Positions 51,056 through 59,894 of a stretch of 64,000 nucleotides of DNA are shown here, piece by piece. The translations under genes were made by a program, and so were the position numbers. How positions within the stretch are numbered: the stretch's first letter is position 1; every line of letters starts with the position of its first letter. The notes below the pieces were generated by a model. It was not told where the DNA came from. It did not search any database and worked only from the letters and a program-made list of their open reading frames with translations. This stretch comes from Phycisphaerales bacterium (lineage in GTDB: Bacteria; Planctomycetota; Phycisphaerae; Phycisphaerales; UBA1924), in assembly GCA_020849615.1 (NCBI GenBank), contig JADLFW010000012.1, forward strand, positions 62,001 to 126,000, given 5' to 3'.

Positions 51056-51395
51056 TGCCCACGCCGGCGATAAACGAGTCTTCAAGCGAAGTCGCCGGGT
51101 CTCTGACCGAACCACGAGCGTGAGCGAGTGGGCCACCACCCCGCGCGCACATTCGCGACCGTGAGGGAGCGAGCAACGACGCGCCCGCGCCGGCGATCAG
51201 CCCCGCACCAAAATCGCTGGGCCCGTCAATACCCCCACGGACACCGGGCCGCAGGATTCCTGCCCACTGTTTCACGCCGAAGGCGTGACCGAAAATGGCC
51301 GTGGGCAAGTCCGCTGAAGGCGGACGCCGCCCCCGGGCCGCCCCCAGTCCGTACTTTTCGCTGGATCCGCAAAGCGCACTGCCTGCCGCGACCAC
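51056..51395. repeat. 340-bp gene-free composite of palindromic repeats
   Basis: No gene is seen here. Modules in order: CCGGCGA...TCGCCGG (51064-51098); a CGAGCGTGAGCGAGTGGG stretch (from about 51114); GACCGTGAGGGAGCGAGC (about 51159-51176); CCGGCGAT...ATCGCTGG (51190-51220); TCACGCC-GAA-GGCGTGA (51272-51288); and GTCCGC-TGAAG-GCGGAC (51309-51325), followed by a C-rich run. Three modules repeat the order seen at 45365-45480. Confidence 0.8.
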
Positions 51396-54300
51396 TCACC
51401 CGATCGCGCTCATCCACTCCGCCACCACCTCCATCGGGTGCCGGGCCTGCACCCCCGCCCCATCATGGATCTGGTGCCGGCACGAAGTCCCCGGCGCGAT
51501 CACCACCGCGCCCTCTTCTCCCGCCTTCCGTGCCGCCGGCAGCACCACCTGCTCCCCGATCTTCATCGACAGGTCGTAGCGATCCTTTGTGTACCCGAAC
51601 GACCCCGCCATCCCGCAGCACCCCGAATCCAGCACTGTCAATCCACTCCCGAACACCCGCCGCAGCAGCTTCGCGCTGCTCTCCGCGCCCCACAGCGCCT
51701 TCTGGTGGCAATGCCCGTGGAGGATCGCCTTCTCTGTGCCACTGGCGGCTTGCCCGCCAGTGCTCTTCACGAACTCAACCTTCCTCGGATGCCTCTCCCA
51801 CATCCGCTCCACGAAATCCTCCGGCAGAAACGCCTTCCCCGCCAGTTTCCTCCTCACCGCGATCGGCATCCTCAGCTTCAAACTCAGCCAGTCATCCTTG
51901 AACGCCGACAAGCACGATGGCTCGGCCACCAGCACCGCCACCACACCTTCATCCTCAATCACGGGCCGCAGCCGCCCCAGCGTTGCATCCGCCTCCTCGA
52001 TCGCCTCCGGCAGCAGCCCCATCGAGATCTTGGCCCGGCCGCAGCACCCCGCATCCGCCAGCTCCACCCGGTAGCCCAGCCGCTCCAGCACCGCGCGCGT
52101 CGCCACCCCGATCCCAGGCTCGTTGTACATCGTGAAACAGTCGCCGAACAGCACGACCCGCGGCGCTTTGGGTACCGCGGCTCTCCGAGCCGCGCCTTCG
52201 TCGCTGCCCCCGCGTGTGGCATCGCTCCCTGCCGCGCTCCCCCGGCCCCACCGCCTCTTCAACGACACATCAAACGGCGGCAGGCTCCGCCGCGGATCCA
52301 GCCCGAGCACCGTGTTGATCACCCCGCGCACCAACCCGATCCGCGCCACCGCGTTCGACACCCCCGGCATCATCGCCCCCAGCCGGTTCAACCAGCGGAT
52401 CTCCCCCATGATCCGCGCGGCGATCGGCGCGCCCTTGCCCCGGTACCGCTGCGCGGTGTACTCCGCCTTCAGCTTCGAAATATCGACATTGCTCGGGCAC
52501 TCGGTCTTGCACGCCTTGCAGCTCAGGCACAAATGCAGCGTCCCGATCGTCCCCGGGTCATCCCACACCGGGCCAGTGGCACCGGCAGTTCCAGTGGCAC
52601 CGGCTTCCAGCCGGTGGGCAGTCCCAGTGGCGCCGGATTCCAGCCGGTGTCCTCCAAACCTCTCCACCTGCCCCGTGATCGCCAGCCGCAGCGCGTTGCC
52701 CCGCCCGCGCGTGCTGTGCCGCTCATCCAGCGTCGCCATGTAGGAAGGGCACATCGTCCCGCCCTGCTTCTTGCGGCACACGCCGGCCCCGTTGCACATC
52801 TCGACCGCATGGTCAAATCCGTGCTGCTCCCCGTACTCGAAGTACGTCTCAACGCCCTCCACGACCCCCGAGTCCCGAGCCCCCGACCCCCGTTCCCCCC
52901 CATCCACCCTCAACTTCTCGGTCATGGACTCAAGGGGCCGCGGGTTCATCCCATCCAGGTCCACGATGTTCCCGGGATTCAGGAGATTCGAGGGATCGAA
53001 GATCGCCTTCACCTCCCGGAACGCCCCCATTAGCGCCGGGCCATAGAACCGCTCCAGCAGCGGCCCGCGCACCCGCCCATCCCCGTGCTCCCCCGACATC
53101 ACCCCGCCCAACGACCTCGCCAGGTCCGCCACCTCCACCGCCATCGCCCGCATCCGCCCGCGGTCTTCCTCATCATGCAGATCCAGCAGCGGCCGCACGT
53201 GCAGCACCCCCACCGACGCGTGCGCCCAGTACGCCGCCCGCGTCCCGTAGCGCGACACGATCCCCCGCAGCTCCCGCACGAACCTCGCCAGGTTTTCAAC
53301 CGGCACCGCGTTGTCCTCGATGAACGTAATCGGCTTGCGGTCCCCCGGAATGCCGTGCAGCAGCGGCTCCCCCGCCTTCCGCAGCTTCCACGCGCTCAGC
53401 ATCGCGCCCGCATCGGTGTGCAGTTGCACCGCCGAATCCGGCACCCCGGGCAGCGCCCGCCGTAGCTCCCCGAACTTCGCCGCAAGCTCCCCCGCCGACT
53501 CCATCGCCGAGTACTCGATGTACAGCACAGCCTTCAGCTCGCCGCCGGGCGGCGCCGGCATCAGCTCCACATACCTCCGGTACTCCGCGTTGGCCCGGGC
53601 CAGGTCGATCACCATGTCATCCAGCAGCTCGACCGCCGATGGGCCCGTCCCCAGAATCGGCAGCACCGCCTCGATCGCCTCATCCAGCGTCGCGAACGCC
53701 GCCACCGCCAGCCCCCGCGCCACCGGCCGCGGCATCAGCTTCAGCTCCGCCCCCAGCGTCACCGCCAGCGTCCCCTCGCTCCCGCACAAGAGCGGCGCCA
53801 GGTTCACCTCCCGCCACATCTCAGGCAGCGGGACCGCAAGCCGTGTTTCTGAAACTTCGACCAATCCCGCGCGCGCAACCGCGGATGTTGTTCCACGTGG
53901 AACACCGCGCATCGACTCGAACACCCCCGGCACGCCCTCCAGCTGGTCCAGGATCATGTCCAGCCCGTACCCCGCGTTCCGCCGGATCGTCCTGGGGAAC
54001 CGCGCCCGGATCTCCACCCGATTCCGCCACACCACTTCACACACACGCCGGGTCAGCTCCGCCGCCGGGCCCGCCTCCCGCGCTGCCCCCGGCCCCAGCC
54101 GCAGCCGCGCGCCATCCGCCAGCACCACATCCACCGAGATCAGGTTCTCGCTCGTCCGCCCGTACAGAATCGACCTCGCCCCCGCCGCGTTGTTGCCGAT
54201 GCACCCCCCGATGTTGGCGTGCCGAGAAGTCGCCGGGTCCGGCGCAAAGAACAACCCCATCCCCGCGATCTGGTCGTTCAGATCATCCACCGTCAGCCCC

Positions 54301-54683
54301 GGCTCGACCCGGGCCCGCCGCGCAGCGCCATCCACCTCCACCAACGCCCGGCAGTTGGGAGAAAAATCGATCACCACCGCGTGATTGGTGCACTGCCCCG
54401 CCAGGCTCGTGCCCCCGCCCCGCGGCAGGATCGCCACCCCGCGATCGGCGCAGAACCGCACAGCCCGCGCCGCATCCTCCACATCCGCCGGGATCACCAC
54501 CCCGATCGGTTCCACCTGGTACAACGAGGCATCCGTCGCGTACAGCATCCGGTCGTGGAACCCGAATCGCACCTCACCCGCGACCGTGTTCACCAGCTCC
54601 CGGGCCAGCGCGGCCCGGACTGCTTCGGATGCGACCGAATCGCGATTCGAGGAACACCCCGGAAGCACGGGCAAGGAGGGCAT
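51396..54683 (-). CDS. YdiJ-type FAD-linked dehydrogenase with Fe-S and CCG domains (D-2-hydroxyacid/2-hydroxyglutarate type)
   Basis: 1095 residues. Order: FAD-binding type 4 domain (about 55-270; ILPRGGGTSLAGQ, ANIGGCIGNNAAGARS); FAD-oxidase C-terminal domain (about 290-560; SGEHGDGRVRGPLL); two Fe-S cysteine sets (MCNGAGVCRKK...CP near 628, LCLSCKACKTECPSN near 718); and two CCG domains (DAGCCGRAK, LDSGCCGMAG). The architecture equals E. coli YdiJ, a D-2-hydroxyglutarate dehydrogenase feeding the respiratory chain; lactate or glycolate specificity is possible. Three palindromic repeat insertions lie in the coding sequence, including HRLESGATGTA-HRLEAGATGTA between the Fe-S sets. A -10 box directly before the ATG suggests a leaderless message. 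Confidence 0.88.
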   Translation of the reverse strand: MPSLPVLPGCSSNRDSVASEAVRAALARELVNTVAGEVRFGFHDRMLYATDASLYQVEPIGVVIPADVEDAARAVRFCADRGVAILPRGGGTSLAGQCTNHAVVIDFSPNCRALVEVDGAARRARVEPGLTVDDLNDQIAGMGLFFAPDPATSRHANIGGCIGNNAAGARSILYGRTSENLISVDVVLADGARLRLGPGAAREAGPAAELTRRVCEVVWRNRVEIRARFPRTIRRNAGYGLDMILDQLEGVPGVFESMRGVPRGTTSAVARAGLVEVSETRLAVPLPEMWREVNLAPLLCGSEGTLAVTLGAELKLMPRPVARGLAVAAFATLDEAIEAVLPILGTGPSAVELLDDMVIDLARANAEYRRYVELMPAPPGGELKAVLYIEYSAMESAGELAAKFGELRRALPGVPDSAVQLHTDAGAMLSAWKLRKAGEPLLHGIPGDRKPITFIEDNAVPVENLARFVRELRGIVSRYGTRAAYWAHASVGVLHVRPLLDLHDEEDRGRMRAMAVEVADLARSLGGVMSGEHGDGRVRGPLLERFYGPALMGAFREVKAIFDPSNLLNPGNIVDLDGMNPRPLESMTEKLRVDGGERGSGARDSGVVEGVETYFEYGEQHGFDHAVEMCNGAGVCRKKQGGTMCPSYMATLDERHSTRGRGNALRLAITGQVERFGGHRLESGATGTAHRLEAGATGTAGATGPVWDDPGTIGTLHLCLSCKACKTECPSNVDISKLKAEYTAQRYRGKGAPIAARIMGEIRWLNRLGAMMPGVSNAVARIGLVRGVINTVLGLDPRRSLPPFDVSLKRRWGRGSAAGSDATRGGSDEGAARRAAVPKAPRVVLFGDCFTMYNEPGIGVATRAVLERLGYRVELADAGCCGRAKISMGLLPEAIEEADATLGRLRPVIEDEGVVAVLVAEPSCLSAFKDDWLSLKLRMPIAVRRKLAGKAFLPEDFVERMWERHPRKVEFVKSTGGQAASGTEKAILHGHCHQKALWGAESSAKLLRRVFGSGLTVLDSGCCGMAGSFGYTKDRYDLSMKIGEQVVLPAARKAGEEGAVVIAPGTSCRHQIHDGAGVQARHPMEVVAEWMSAIG
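51740..51762. repeat. Intragenic palindrome in the YdiJ-type gene (1)
   Basis: Arms CACTGGCGG/CCGCCAGTG with a 5-nt centre, next to GTGCC (GGCAC on the other strand). In the protein it encodes part of STGGQAASGTE between conserved blocks. Confidence 0.7.
52176..52194. repeat. Intragenic palindrome in the YdiJ-type gene (2)
   Basis: Arms CGCGGCTC/GAGCCGCG with loop TCC, nearly identical to the intergenic hairpin at 45333-45353. It encodes ARRAA-type residues in the variable linker ahead of the first CCG domain. Confidence 0.8.
52573..52652. repeat. Intragenic triple repeat in the YdiJ-type gene (3)
   Basis: Three tandem units beginning CCAGTGGC(A/G)CCGG at 52573, 52591 and 52624. The last two carry hairpins CACCGGCT-TCC-AGCCGGTG (52598-52616) and CGCCGGAT-TCC-AGCCGGTG (52631-52649). 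Read through in frame they encode HRLESGATGTA, HRLEAGATGTA and GATG. Confidence 0.82.
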
Positions 54684-54691
54684 GGCGGGGG

Positions 54692-54697
54692 ACTATA
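54692..54697 (-). promoter_or_regulatory. -10 box positioned for a leaderless YdiJ-type transcript
   Basis: TATAGT on the minus strand, 8 nt before the ATG at 54683; only CCCCCGCC separates them, leaving no room for a ribosome-binding site. Confidence 0.45.
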
Positions 54698-54846
54698 CCG
54701 GAGAGCCGGGCCGGACCCGCGGAAGTGTCACGGGCCTGTCACGGCCTGTCACCACAAGCCCGTCCGGGCCCGAACCCGATGGCGGGTGAACACGTCGGAA
54801 GAGATACTGGTAGAACATCGACAACGCCCTCCCCGGAGAACTCCCC

Positions 54847-57072
54847 GTGAACCACTCGAACCACCCGCACCGCTCGTACCGCTCCGCCCGCCCGCTGCTC
54901 GCCGCATTCCTGGCCGGGCTGACCGCCTCCCTGACCCCGGCCGCGCCGCTGGCGCTGGCGATGGTCGCGGGGACAGCGCTGACGGCGCCGGCCCGCGCCG
55001 ATGCCCCCGAGGCGCTCCCCATCAAGGCCATCACCCTCTACCGCTCCGGTGTCGGCTCCTTCCAGCGCGCGGGCCAGGTCTCGGGCGATGCCCTCATCAA
55101 CCTCAAGTTCAACACCGACCAGATCAACGACATCCTCAAGTCCATGGTCGTCCTCGACCTCTCCGGCGGGCGCGTCGAATCCGTCGCCTACGGCTCCAAG
55201 GACCCGCTCAGCAAGCGCCTCGCCAGCTTCGGCGTCGACATCTCCGACAACCCCAGCCTCGCCGACCTCATGAAACGCCTCCGCGGCTCGGCCATCACCG
55301 TCACCGCCCCCGAAGGCCCCGTCTCCGGCACCATCCTCGGCGTCGAACCCCGCCAGCGGTCCGACGGCTCGGCCCAGCAGGTCGTCACCGTCCCCTACCT
55401 CACCCTCGTCACACCGTCGGGCCTTCGCGCCGTCGACATCAACACCATCACCTCCTTCGACCTCCAGGACAAGGAACTCGCCGCCGACCTCAACAAGGCC
55501 CTCGCCGCCCTCGCCGACCAGCGGGCCGAACGCATCAAGACCGTCGATATCTCCCTCCGCGGCGATGGCACCCGCGACATCGCCATCGCCTACATCCACG
55601 AGACCCCCGTCTGGAAGACCAGCTACCGCCTCGTCCTCCCCGAAGGTGAAGGCGGCAAATCCGCCGGCGACAAGGGCGCCATGCTCCAGGGCTGGGCCAT
55701 CGTCGAGAACACCACCGACCAGGACTGGAAGGAGGTCCGCCTCTCCCTCGTGTCGGGCCAGCCCGTCAGCTTCCAGATGGACCTCTACGAACCCCTCTAC
55801 AGCGCCCGCCCCGAAGTCCCCGTCCCCACCATCCCCGGCGTCGCCCCCAAGATCTACGAAGGCGGCATTGTGCTGGGCCAGGAACTCAAGGCCGCCGACG
55901 CAGCCGGCAGGGCCATCGCCGGAAGCTGGGAAGCCGCCGAACGGGCCAAAGCCGGCGCGTACGGGGGCGGCGGGCGAGGCCGGGCCCCGGGCGCGCCCGC
56001 CACGGCAGCCCCCGCCGAAGCGGCTGATAGGGACATGGCCCGCATCTCGATGCGGGAGAGCCTGGCCTCCATGGGCGCCGCCGCCTCCGGCGGCGAAGTC
56101 GGCGAGGTCTTCCAGTACCAGCTCTCCACGCCCGTCAGCATCCAGCGTCAGCAGTCCGCCATGCTCCCGATCCTCTCCGAAGGCGTCCAGGCCCGTCGCG
56201 TCAGCATCTACTCCCGCAGCGACAACCCCAAGCACCCCGCCCGCGGTGTTGAACTCACCAACTCCACCGACCTCCAGCTCCTGCCGGGCCCGATCACCGT
56301 CTTCGACAGCACCAGCTACGCAGGCGACTCCCAGATCGGCCACATCACCCCCGGCGACCACCGCCTGCTCGCCTACGCCGTCGATCTCGATGTTGATGCC
56401 ATCGTCGAGGACCAGAGCAACTCCACCGTCAACAAGCTCCGCATCGTCAACGGCATGATCGAGCAGACCGTCAAGCAGGTCTACTCCACCTCCTACAGCT
56501 TCACCAACAAGGATGGCAAGCGGGCCCGCACGCTCATCGTCGAGCACCCCCGCATGGGCGGTTGGGACCTCGTCGATGGCAAGGGCAAGCTCATCGAGAA
56601 GACCGAGGGCCTCTACCGCTACGAGCTGGGCCTCGAACCCTCCGGCGGTGGCAAGCCCAAAACCGCGCCGCTGACGATCGCCCAGGAACGCACCGACAGA
56701 CAATACATCGGCCTGATCGACTTCGACTCCACCACGCTCCTGACCTATTCCAAGGAAGGCAAGGTCTCCCAGAAGGTTGTCGATGCCTTCCGCGATGCCG
56801 CGGCCCGCAAGCGCGCGGTCGATGATGCCCAGACCAAGGTCCGCAACCTCGAGACCGAGCGGGCCGAGATCGATAAGGACCAGTCACGCATCCGCGAGAA
56901 CATGAAGACGCTCGATAAGGGAAGCCAGGTCTACTCGCGCTACCTCCAGAAGCTGGACACCCAGGAAACCCGCCTCGAAGCCCTCGCCAAGGAGATCGAG
57001 GAAGCCCGGGTCACCGCACAGAAGATGGAGACCGAGTTCCAGGCCTACATCGCGGCGCTGAATGTGGAGTAG
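54847..57072 (+). CDS. Exported DUF4139-domain protein
   Basis: 741 residues starting with GTG (GGAG 8 nt upstream). A long signal peptide (about 1-51, ending LTAPARADA) precedes a beta-rich N-terminal part (ITLYRSGVGSFQRAG). The DUF4139 domain follows (HETPVWKTSYRLVLP; WAIVENTTDQDWKEVRLSLVSGQPVSF; FDSTSYAGDSQIGHITPGDHRLLAYA), then a C-terminal coiled coil (AQTKVRNLETERAEIDKDQSR). The family (mucoidy-inhibitor A-like) is of unknown function, probably an envelope protein. DUF488 follows 3 bp after the stop, suggesting co-transcription. Confidence 0.87.
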   Translation: MNHSNHPHRSYRSARPLLAAFLAGLTASLTPAAPLALAMVAGTALTAPARADAPEALPIKAITLYRSGVGSFQRAGQVSGDALINLKFNTDQINDILKSMVVLDLSGGRVESVAYGSKDPLSKRLASFGVDISDNPSLADLMKRLRGSAITVTAPEGPVSGTILGVEPRQRSDGSAQQVVTVPYLTLVTPSGLRAVDINTITSFDLQDKELAADLNKALAALADQRAERIKTVDISLRGDGTRDIAIAYIHETPVWKTSYRLVLPEGEGGKSAGDKGAMLQGWAIVENTTDQDWKEVRLSLVSGQPVSFQMDLYEPLYSARPEVPVPTIPGVAPKIYEGGIVLGQELKAADAAGRAIAGSWEAAERAKAGAYGGGGRGRAPGAPATAAPAEAADRDMARISMRESLASMGAAASGGEVGEVFQYQLSTPVSIQRQQSAMLPILSEGVQARRVSIYSRSDNPKHPARGVELTNSTDLQLLPGPITVFDSTSYAGDSQIGHITPGDHRLLAYAVDLDVDAIVEDQSNSTVNKLRIVNGMIEQTVKQVYSTSYSFTNKDGKRARTLIVEHPRMGGWDLVDGKGKLIEKTEGLYRYELGLEPSGGGKPKTAPLTIAQERTDRQYIGLIDFDSTTLLTYSKEGKVSQKVVDAFRDAAARKRAVDDAQTKVRNLETERAEIDKDQSRIRENMKTLDKGSQVYSRYLQKLDTQETRLEALAKEIEEARVTAQKMETEFQAYIAALNVE

Positions 57073-57075
57073 CAG

Positions 57076-57483
57076 ATGGCCCGTGTCCAGTTCAAGCGCA
57101 TCTACGACCCCATCGACGCGGGCGATGGCTTCCGCGTGCTGGTCGACCGCCTGTGGCCGCGCGGGCTGACGCGCGCCGATGCGAAGCTCGACCGGTGGAT
57201 GAAGGAGATCTCGCCTTCGACCGAGCTCCGTCTCTGGTACAGGCACGATCCCGCCCGCTGGCCCGAGTTCCGCAAGCGCTACCGCGCTGAACTCAAGGGC
57301 AGCACCGCCCTCGCCGAGTTGCGGTCGCTGGCCCGCACCCACAAGGTCATCACCCTCCTCTCGGCCAGCAAGGAGCGCGATCTCAGCCACGCCGTTGTGC
57401 TCCGCGGCCTCCTGCTCCGCTCGCCGCGCCGGCCCCGACAATCCCCCGCTTCCGTCACTTCGCGCCGGCGTCGATCGGGCTGA
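57076..57483 (+). CDS. DUF488-family protein
   Basis: 135 residues. YDPIDAGDGFRVLVDRLWPRGLTRADAKLDRWMKEISPS and YRAELKGSTALAELRSLARTHKVITLLSASKERDLSHAVVLR are diagnostic of DUF488 (YeaO-like), a family of unknown activity. The basic C-terminal tail overlaps the 3' end of the convergent FG-GAP gene by 29 bp and is probably less constrained. It begins 3 bp after the DUF4139 gene. Confidence 0.88.
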   Translation: MARVQFKRIYDPIDAGDGFRVLVDRLWPRGLTRADAKLDRWMKEISPSTELRLWYRHDPARWPEFRKRYRAELKGSTALAELRSLARTHKVITLLSASKERDLSHAVVLRGLLLRSPRRPRQSPASVTSRRRRSG

Positions 57484-58909
57484 ACTCCGCCTCCATCACC
57501 CGATCGACCGCCACCCCGGTCAGCGCCCTCGTGCTCCCGCCGGGCCAGCGGATCTCGACAGTGATGGGCCCGGCGTACGCACCCAGCCCGAAATGCAGGA
57601 TCGGGCTGCTCGCGTTCCCCTCGCCCGTCCCCACCTCGACCTGCCTCGTCAGCACCCGCCCATCGGGCAGCGCGATCCGGGCCTGGGCCCCCACCGCGCC
57701 CCGGTTGATCTTCACACCATCGCCTTGCAGCCGCAGTTCGAGCCAGTGCGCCCCCGATGTCGTGCTGTTGAGATACAGCCGCCCGGCGGTGACCAGGTCG
57801 ATCCGGCCATCCCGATCGACATCCGCCCACGCCGCCTGGTACGTCGGCGGCAGGCCCTCCAGCCCCGAGCCCTCGGAGACATCCTTGAACACCCATCCTC
57901 CATCAGTCGATTCGTTGCGGTAGAGGACCGGATGGTTCTTCTTGCCGAAGCTCGCATCGGCGTAGACCGTGGTGAAGTACAGGTCCAGCGCCCCATCGTT
58001 GTCGAAATCAGCGCACCCCGGGCTGGCGTAGCTCTCCTGGTACCACACGCCGCACGTCCCCAGGTCATCGAACACCCACGACTTGCCCGCGCCAAGCCCC
58101 CGCAGGAAGCGGCTCTTGGGCTGGTCGCCCCGCTTGTCAACGTGCGCGAAGTTGCCCGCGAAGAGGTCGAAGCGCCCATCGCCGTCAAAGTCGCCCCAAC
58201 ACGCGCCGATCGAGTGCCCCCCCGAAAACCCCTCGCTGGTGGCGAGCGCGTTGAGCGCCCCGGCCCGGTTCTCGAAAACGCCCCGGCCATCGTTGACCCA
58301 CATCACGTTGGGCTGCAGCCGGTAGTTGGACACGTAGATATCGAGATCCCCATCCTCATCGAAATCACACGCGGTCACACCGCGGGCTCGGTATTCGCGA
58401 GAGATGATCTCGACCTCGTACGCCGGGCCCGGCTTGCTCATCAGCACCAAGCTCGGGTAGGTGACCTGCTTGCCCCAGTCCTCGTAGCCCCCGAAATACA
58501 CATCCAGCAGGCCATCGCCGTTGAACTCCCCCGCGGCGGCGCCGCGGCAGACGGTCTCGGGCAGCGCGGGCAGCGCGATCGGCTCGAAGCGCACCGAGCC
58601 CTCCTCGACCCGGCCACGGTACAGGCCCGGCGGCGCAAGCGAGATCAGGTCGCCGACACCGTCGTTGTCCAGGTCGGCGATCAACCCGTTCCCGGGCGCT
58701 TCGAAGCGGTCGAACGACTTCCCCCCTCGATTGATCCACACCGCGCCGCCCGCGTAAAGGTCGGGCCAGCCGTCGCTGTTGACATCCCCCCACGACGCCG
58801 GGCCGGCGCCGATCTCGCACCCGAAATCGGCCGTGCGGTCCACGAACGGCTGGGCCCGGGCGAGCGGAGCAAGCACGAACACCGCCAGCACGAAGCGAGA
58901 GGTCAGCAT
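57455..58909 (-). CDS. Exported FG-GAP/VCBS-repeat protein with UnbV (ASPIC) domain
   Basis: 484 residues: signal peptide (LTSRFVLAVFVLAPLARAQ), then seven calcium-binding-type FG-GAP/VCBS repeats marked by DVNSDGWPDLY, DLDNDGVGDLI, EFNGDGLLDVY, DFDEDGDLDIY, DFDGDGRFDLF, DFDNDGALDLY and DVDRDGRIDLV. A C-terminal UnbV/ASPIC domain (ITVEIRWPGGSTRAL) follows. Such CRTAC1-like propellers are abundant in planctomycetes and probably mediate surface or matrix interactions. ATG 58909 gives the best signal peptide; ATG 58924 is the alternative. Confidence 0.87.
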   Translation of the reverse strand: MLTSRFVLAVFVLAPLARAQPFVDRTADFGCEIGAGPASWGDVNSDGWPDLYAGGAVWINRGGKSFDRFEAPGNGLIADLDNDGVGDLISLAPPGLYRGRVEEGSVRFEPIALPALPETVCRGAAAGEFNGDGLLDVYFGGYEDWGKQVTYPSLVLMSKPGPAYEVEIISREYRARGVTACDFDEDGDLDIYVSNYRLQPNVMWVNDGRGVFENRAGALNALATSEGFSGGHSIGACWGDFDGDGRFDLFAGNFAHVDKRGDQPKSRFLRGLGAGKSWVFDDLGTCGVWYQESYASPGCADFDNDGALDLYFTTVYADASFGKKNHPVLYRNESTDGGWVFKDVSEGSGLEGLPPTYQAAWADVDRDGRIDLVTAGRLYLNSTTSGAHWLELRLQGDGVKINRGAVGAQARIALPDGRVLTRQVEVGTGEGNASSPILHFGLGAYAGPITVEIRWPGGSTRALTGVAVDRVMEAEFSPIDAGAK

Positions 58910-58963
58910 GACGACAGCGTACATCAGCCATCGCCCCCGGGACCAGGATGAACCTCAGGGCAT

Positions 58964-59149
58964 CTACACCGGCGGCAACGGTCCCTTTCTCCCCGTCGCC
59001 AGCTGCATGATTACGCTCACCAGCAGCAGCACCAGGAAGATGTAGAACAGGATCCGCGCGATGTACGCCGCGTTGCCCGCGAGGCCGGTGAACCCCAGCA
59101 CCCCGGCGATGATCGCCACGATGAGAAAAATCAGGACCCAGCGCAGCAT
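58964..59149 (-). CDS. DUF1328/UPF0391 small membrane protein
   Basis: 61 residues, two helices: [25 protein letters not shown] and [18 protein letters not shown]. This is the YtjA/UPF0391 pattern, a widespread small inner-membrane protein family often induced by stress. ATG 59149 has an AGAAGGAG ribosome-binding site. dps lies divergently about 110 bp away, and the pair could respond to the same stress. Confidence 0.88.
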   Translation of the reverse strand: MLRWVLIFLIVAIIAGVLGFTGLAGNAAYIARILFYIFLVLLLVSVIMQLATGRKGPLPPV

Positions 59150-59262
59150 GCGCCCGCTCCTTCTCCCCCGGGCGCCGCCAGCATACCACACATCGCCGGC
59201 CCGGCCGTGGTTCCTCCGCCTCCGCCTAGGATGCCGCCGACGACCTAACAGGAGGATGATCC

Positions 59263-59754
59263 ATGGCCAAGCCCCGCCTTTTCCCCACCCGCAACGACCT
59301 CCCCGCCGACACCCGCGCCTCCCTCATCACGCTGCTGAACCAGCATCTCGCCGACACCGCCGACCTGCATTCCCAGATCAAACAGGCCCACTGGAACGTC
59401 AAGGGCCCGAACTTCATCGCCCTGCACGAGCTCTTCGACCGCCTCGCGGCCGAGATCCTCGAGCACGGCGACACCATCGCCGAACGGGCCACGGCCCTCG
59501 GCGGCGCCGCCCTGGGCACCGTCCGCCTCGCCGCTTCGTCTTCCCGCCTGCCCGAGTACCCCGCCGATGCCGTCGATGGCCCGGCGCACGTCAAGGCGCT
59601 CGCCGACCGCTTCGCCGCGCTGGCCCGCTCAACCCGCGCCGCCATCGCCACCGCCGATGAGGCCGACGATGCCGGCACCGCCGACCTCTTCACGCAGGTC
59701 TCGCGCGACCTCGACAAGAGTCTCTGGTTCCTCGAGGCCCACCTGAACGGCTAG
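59263..59754 (+). CDS. dps: Dps-family ferritin-like protein
   Basis: 163 residues. Ferroxidase-site signature: [25 protein letters not shown] (H, W, D, E as in Dps), then [20 protein letters not shown]; the end [15 protein letters not shown] is also typical. It forms a 12-mer that oxidises and stores iron and protects DNA from peroxide. The ATG has AGGAGGAT 6 nt upstream. The second 113-bp palindromic element starts 5 bp after the stop. Confidence 0.94.
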   Translation: MAKPRLFPTRNDLPADTRASLITLLNQHLADTADLHSQIKQAHWNVKGPNFIALHELFDRLAAEILEHGDTIAERATALGGAALGTVRLAASSSRLPEYPADAVDGPAHVKALADRFAALARSTRAAIATADEADDAGTADLFTQVSRDLDKSLWFLEAHLNG

Positions 59755-59759
59755 GACCC

Positions 59760-59872
59760 GTTTGATGGATCGATTCCGGGGTGGCACGGTTCTCCGAACC
59801 GTGCATTTCGATCGGCTGTTCCATGCCCGGCTCGGAGAGCCGGGCCACCCAAAGGCATCCGTCGAACAGGAC
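59760..59872. repeat. 113-bp bipartite palindromic element, copy 2 (inverted)
   Basis: Hairpins at 59784-59804 (arms GCACGGTTC/GAACCGTGC, loop TCC) and 59825-59845 (arms GCCCGGCTC/GAGCCGGGC, loop GGA), both perfect. The flanks (GATGGATCGATTCC on the left; GTCGAACAGGA on the right) match the reverse complement of copy 1 at 10640-10752, with equal length. It again lies between convergent genes. Confidence 0.9.
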
Positions 59873-59894
59873 CTGGCTGGACAGCCCGGCCCGC

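Noticed and set aside
52573-52652. Tandem units resembling a tiny CRISPR array or minisatellite
   Set aside because: Units differ in length, lack unique spacers, are translated in frame and belong to the palindromic repeat family; no cas genes are nearby.
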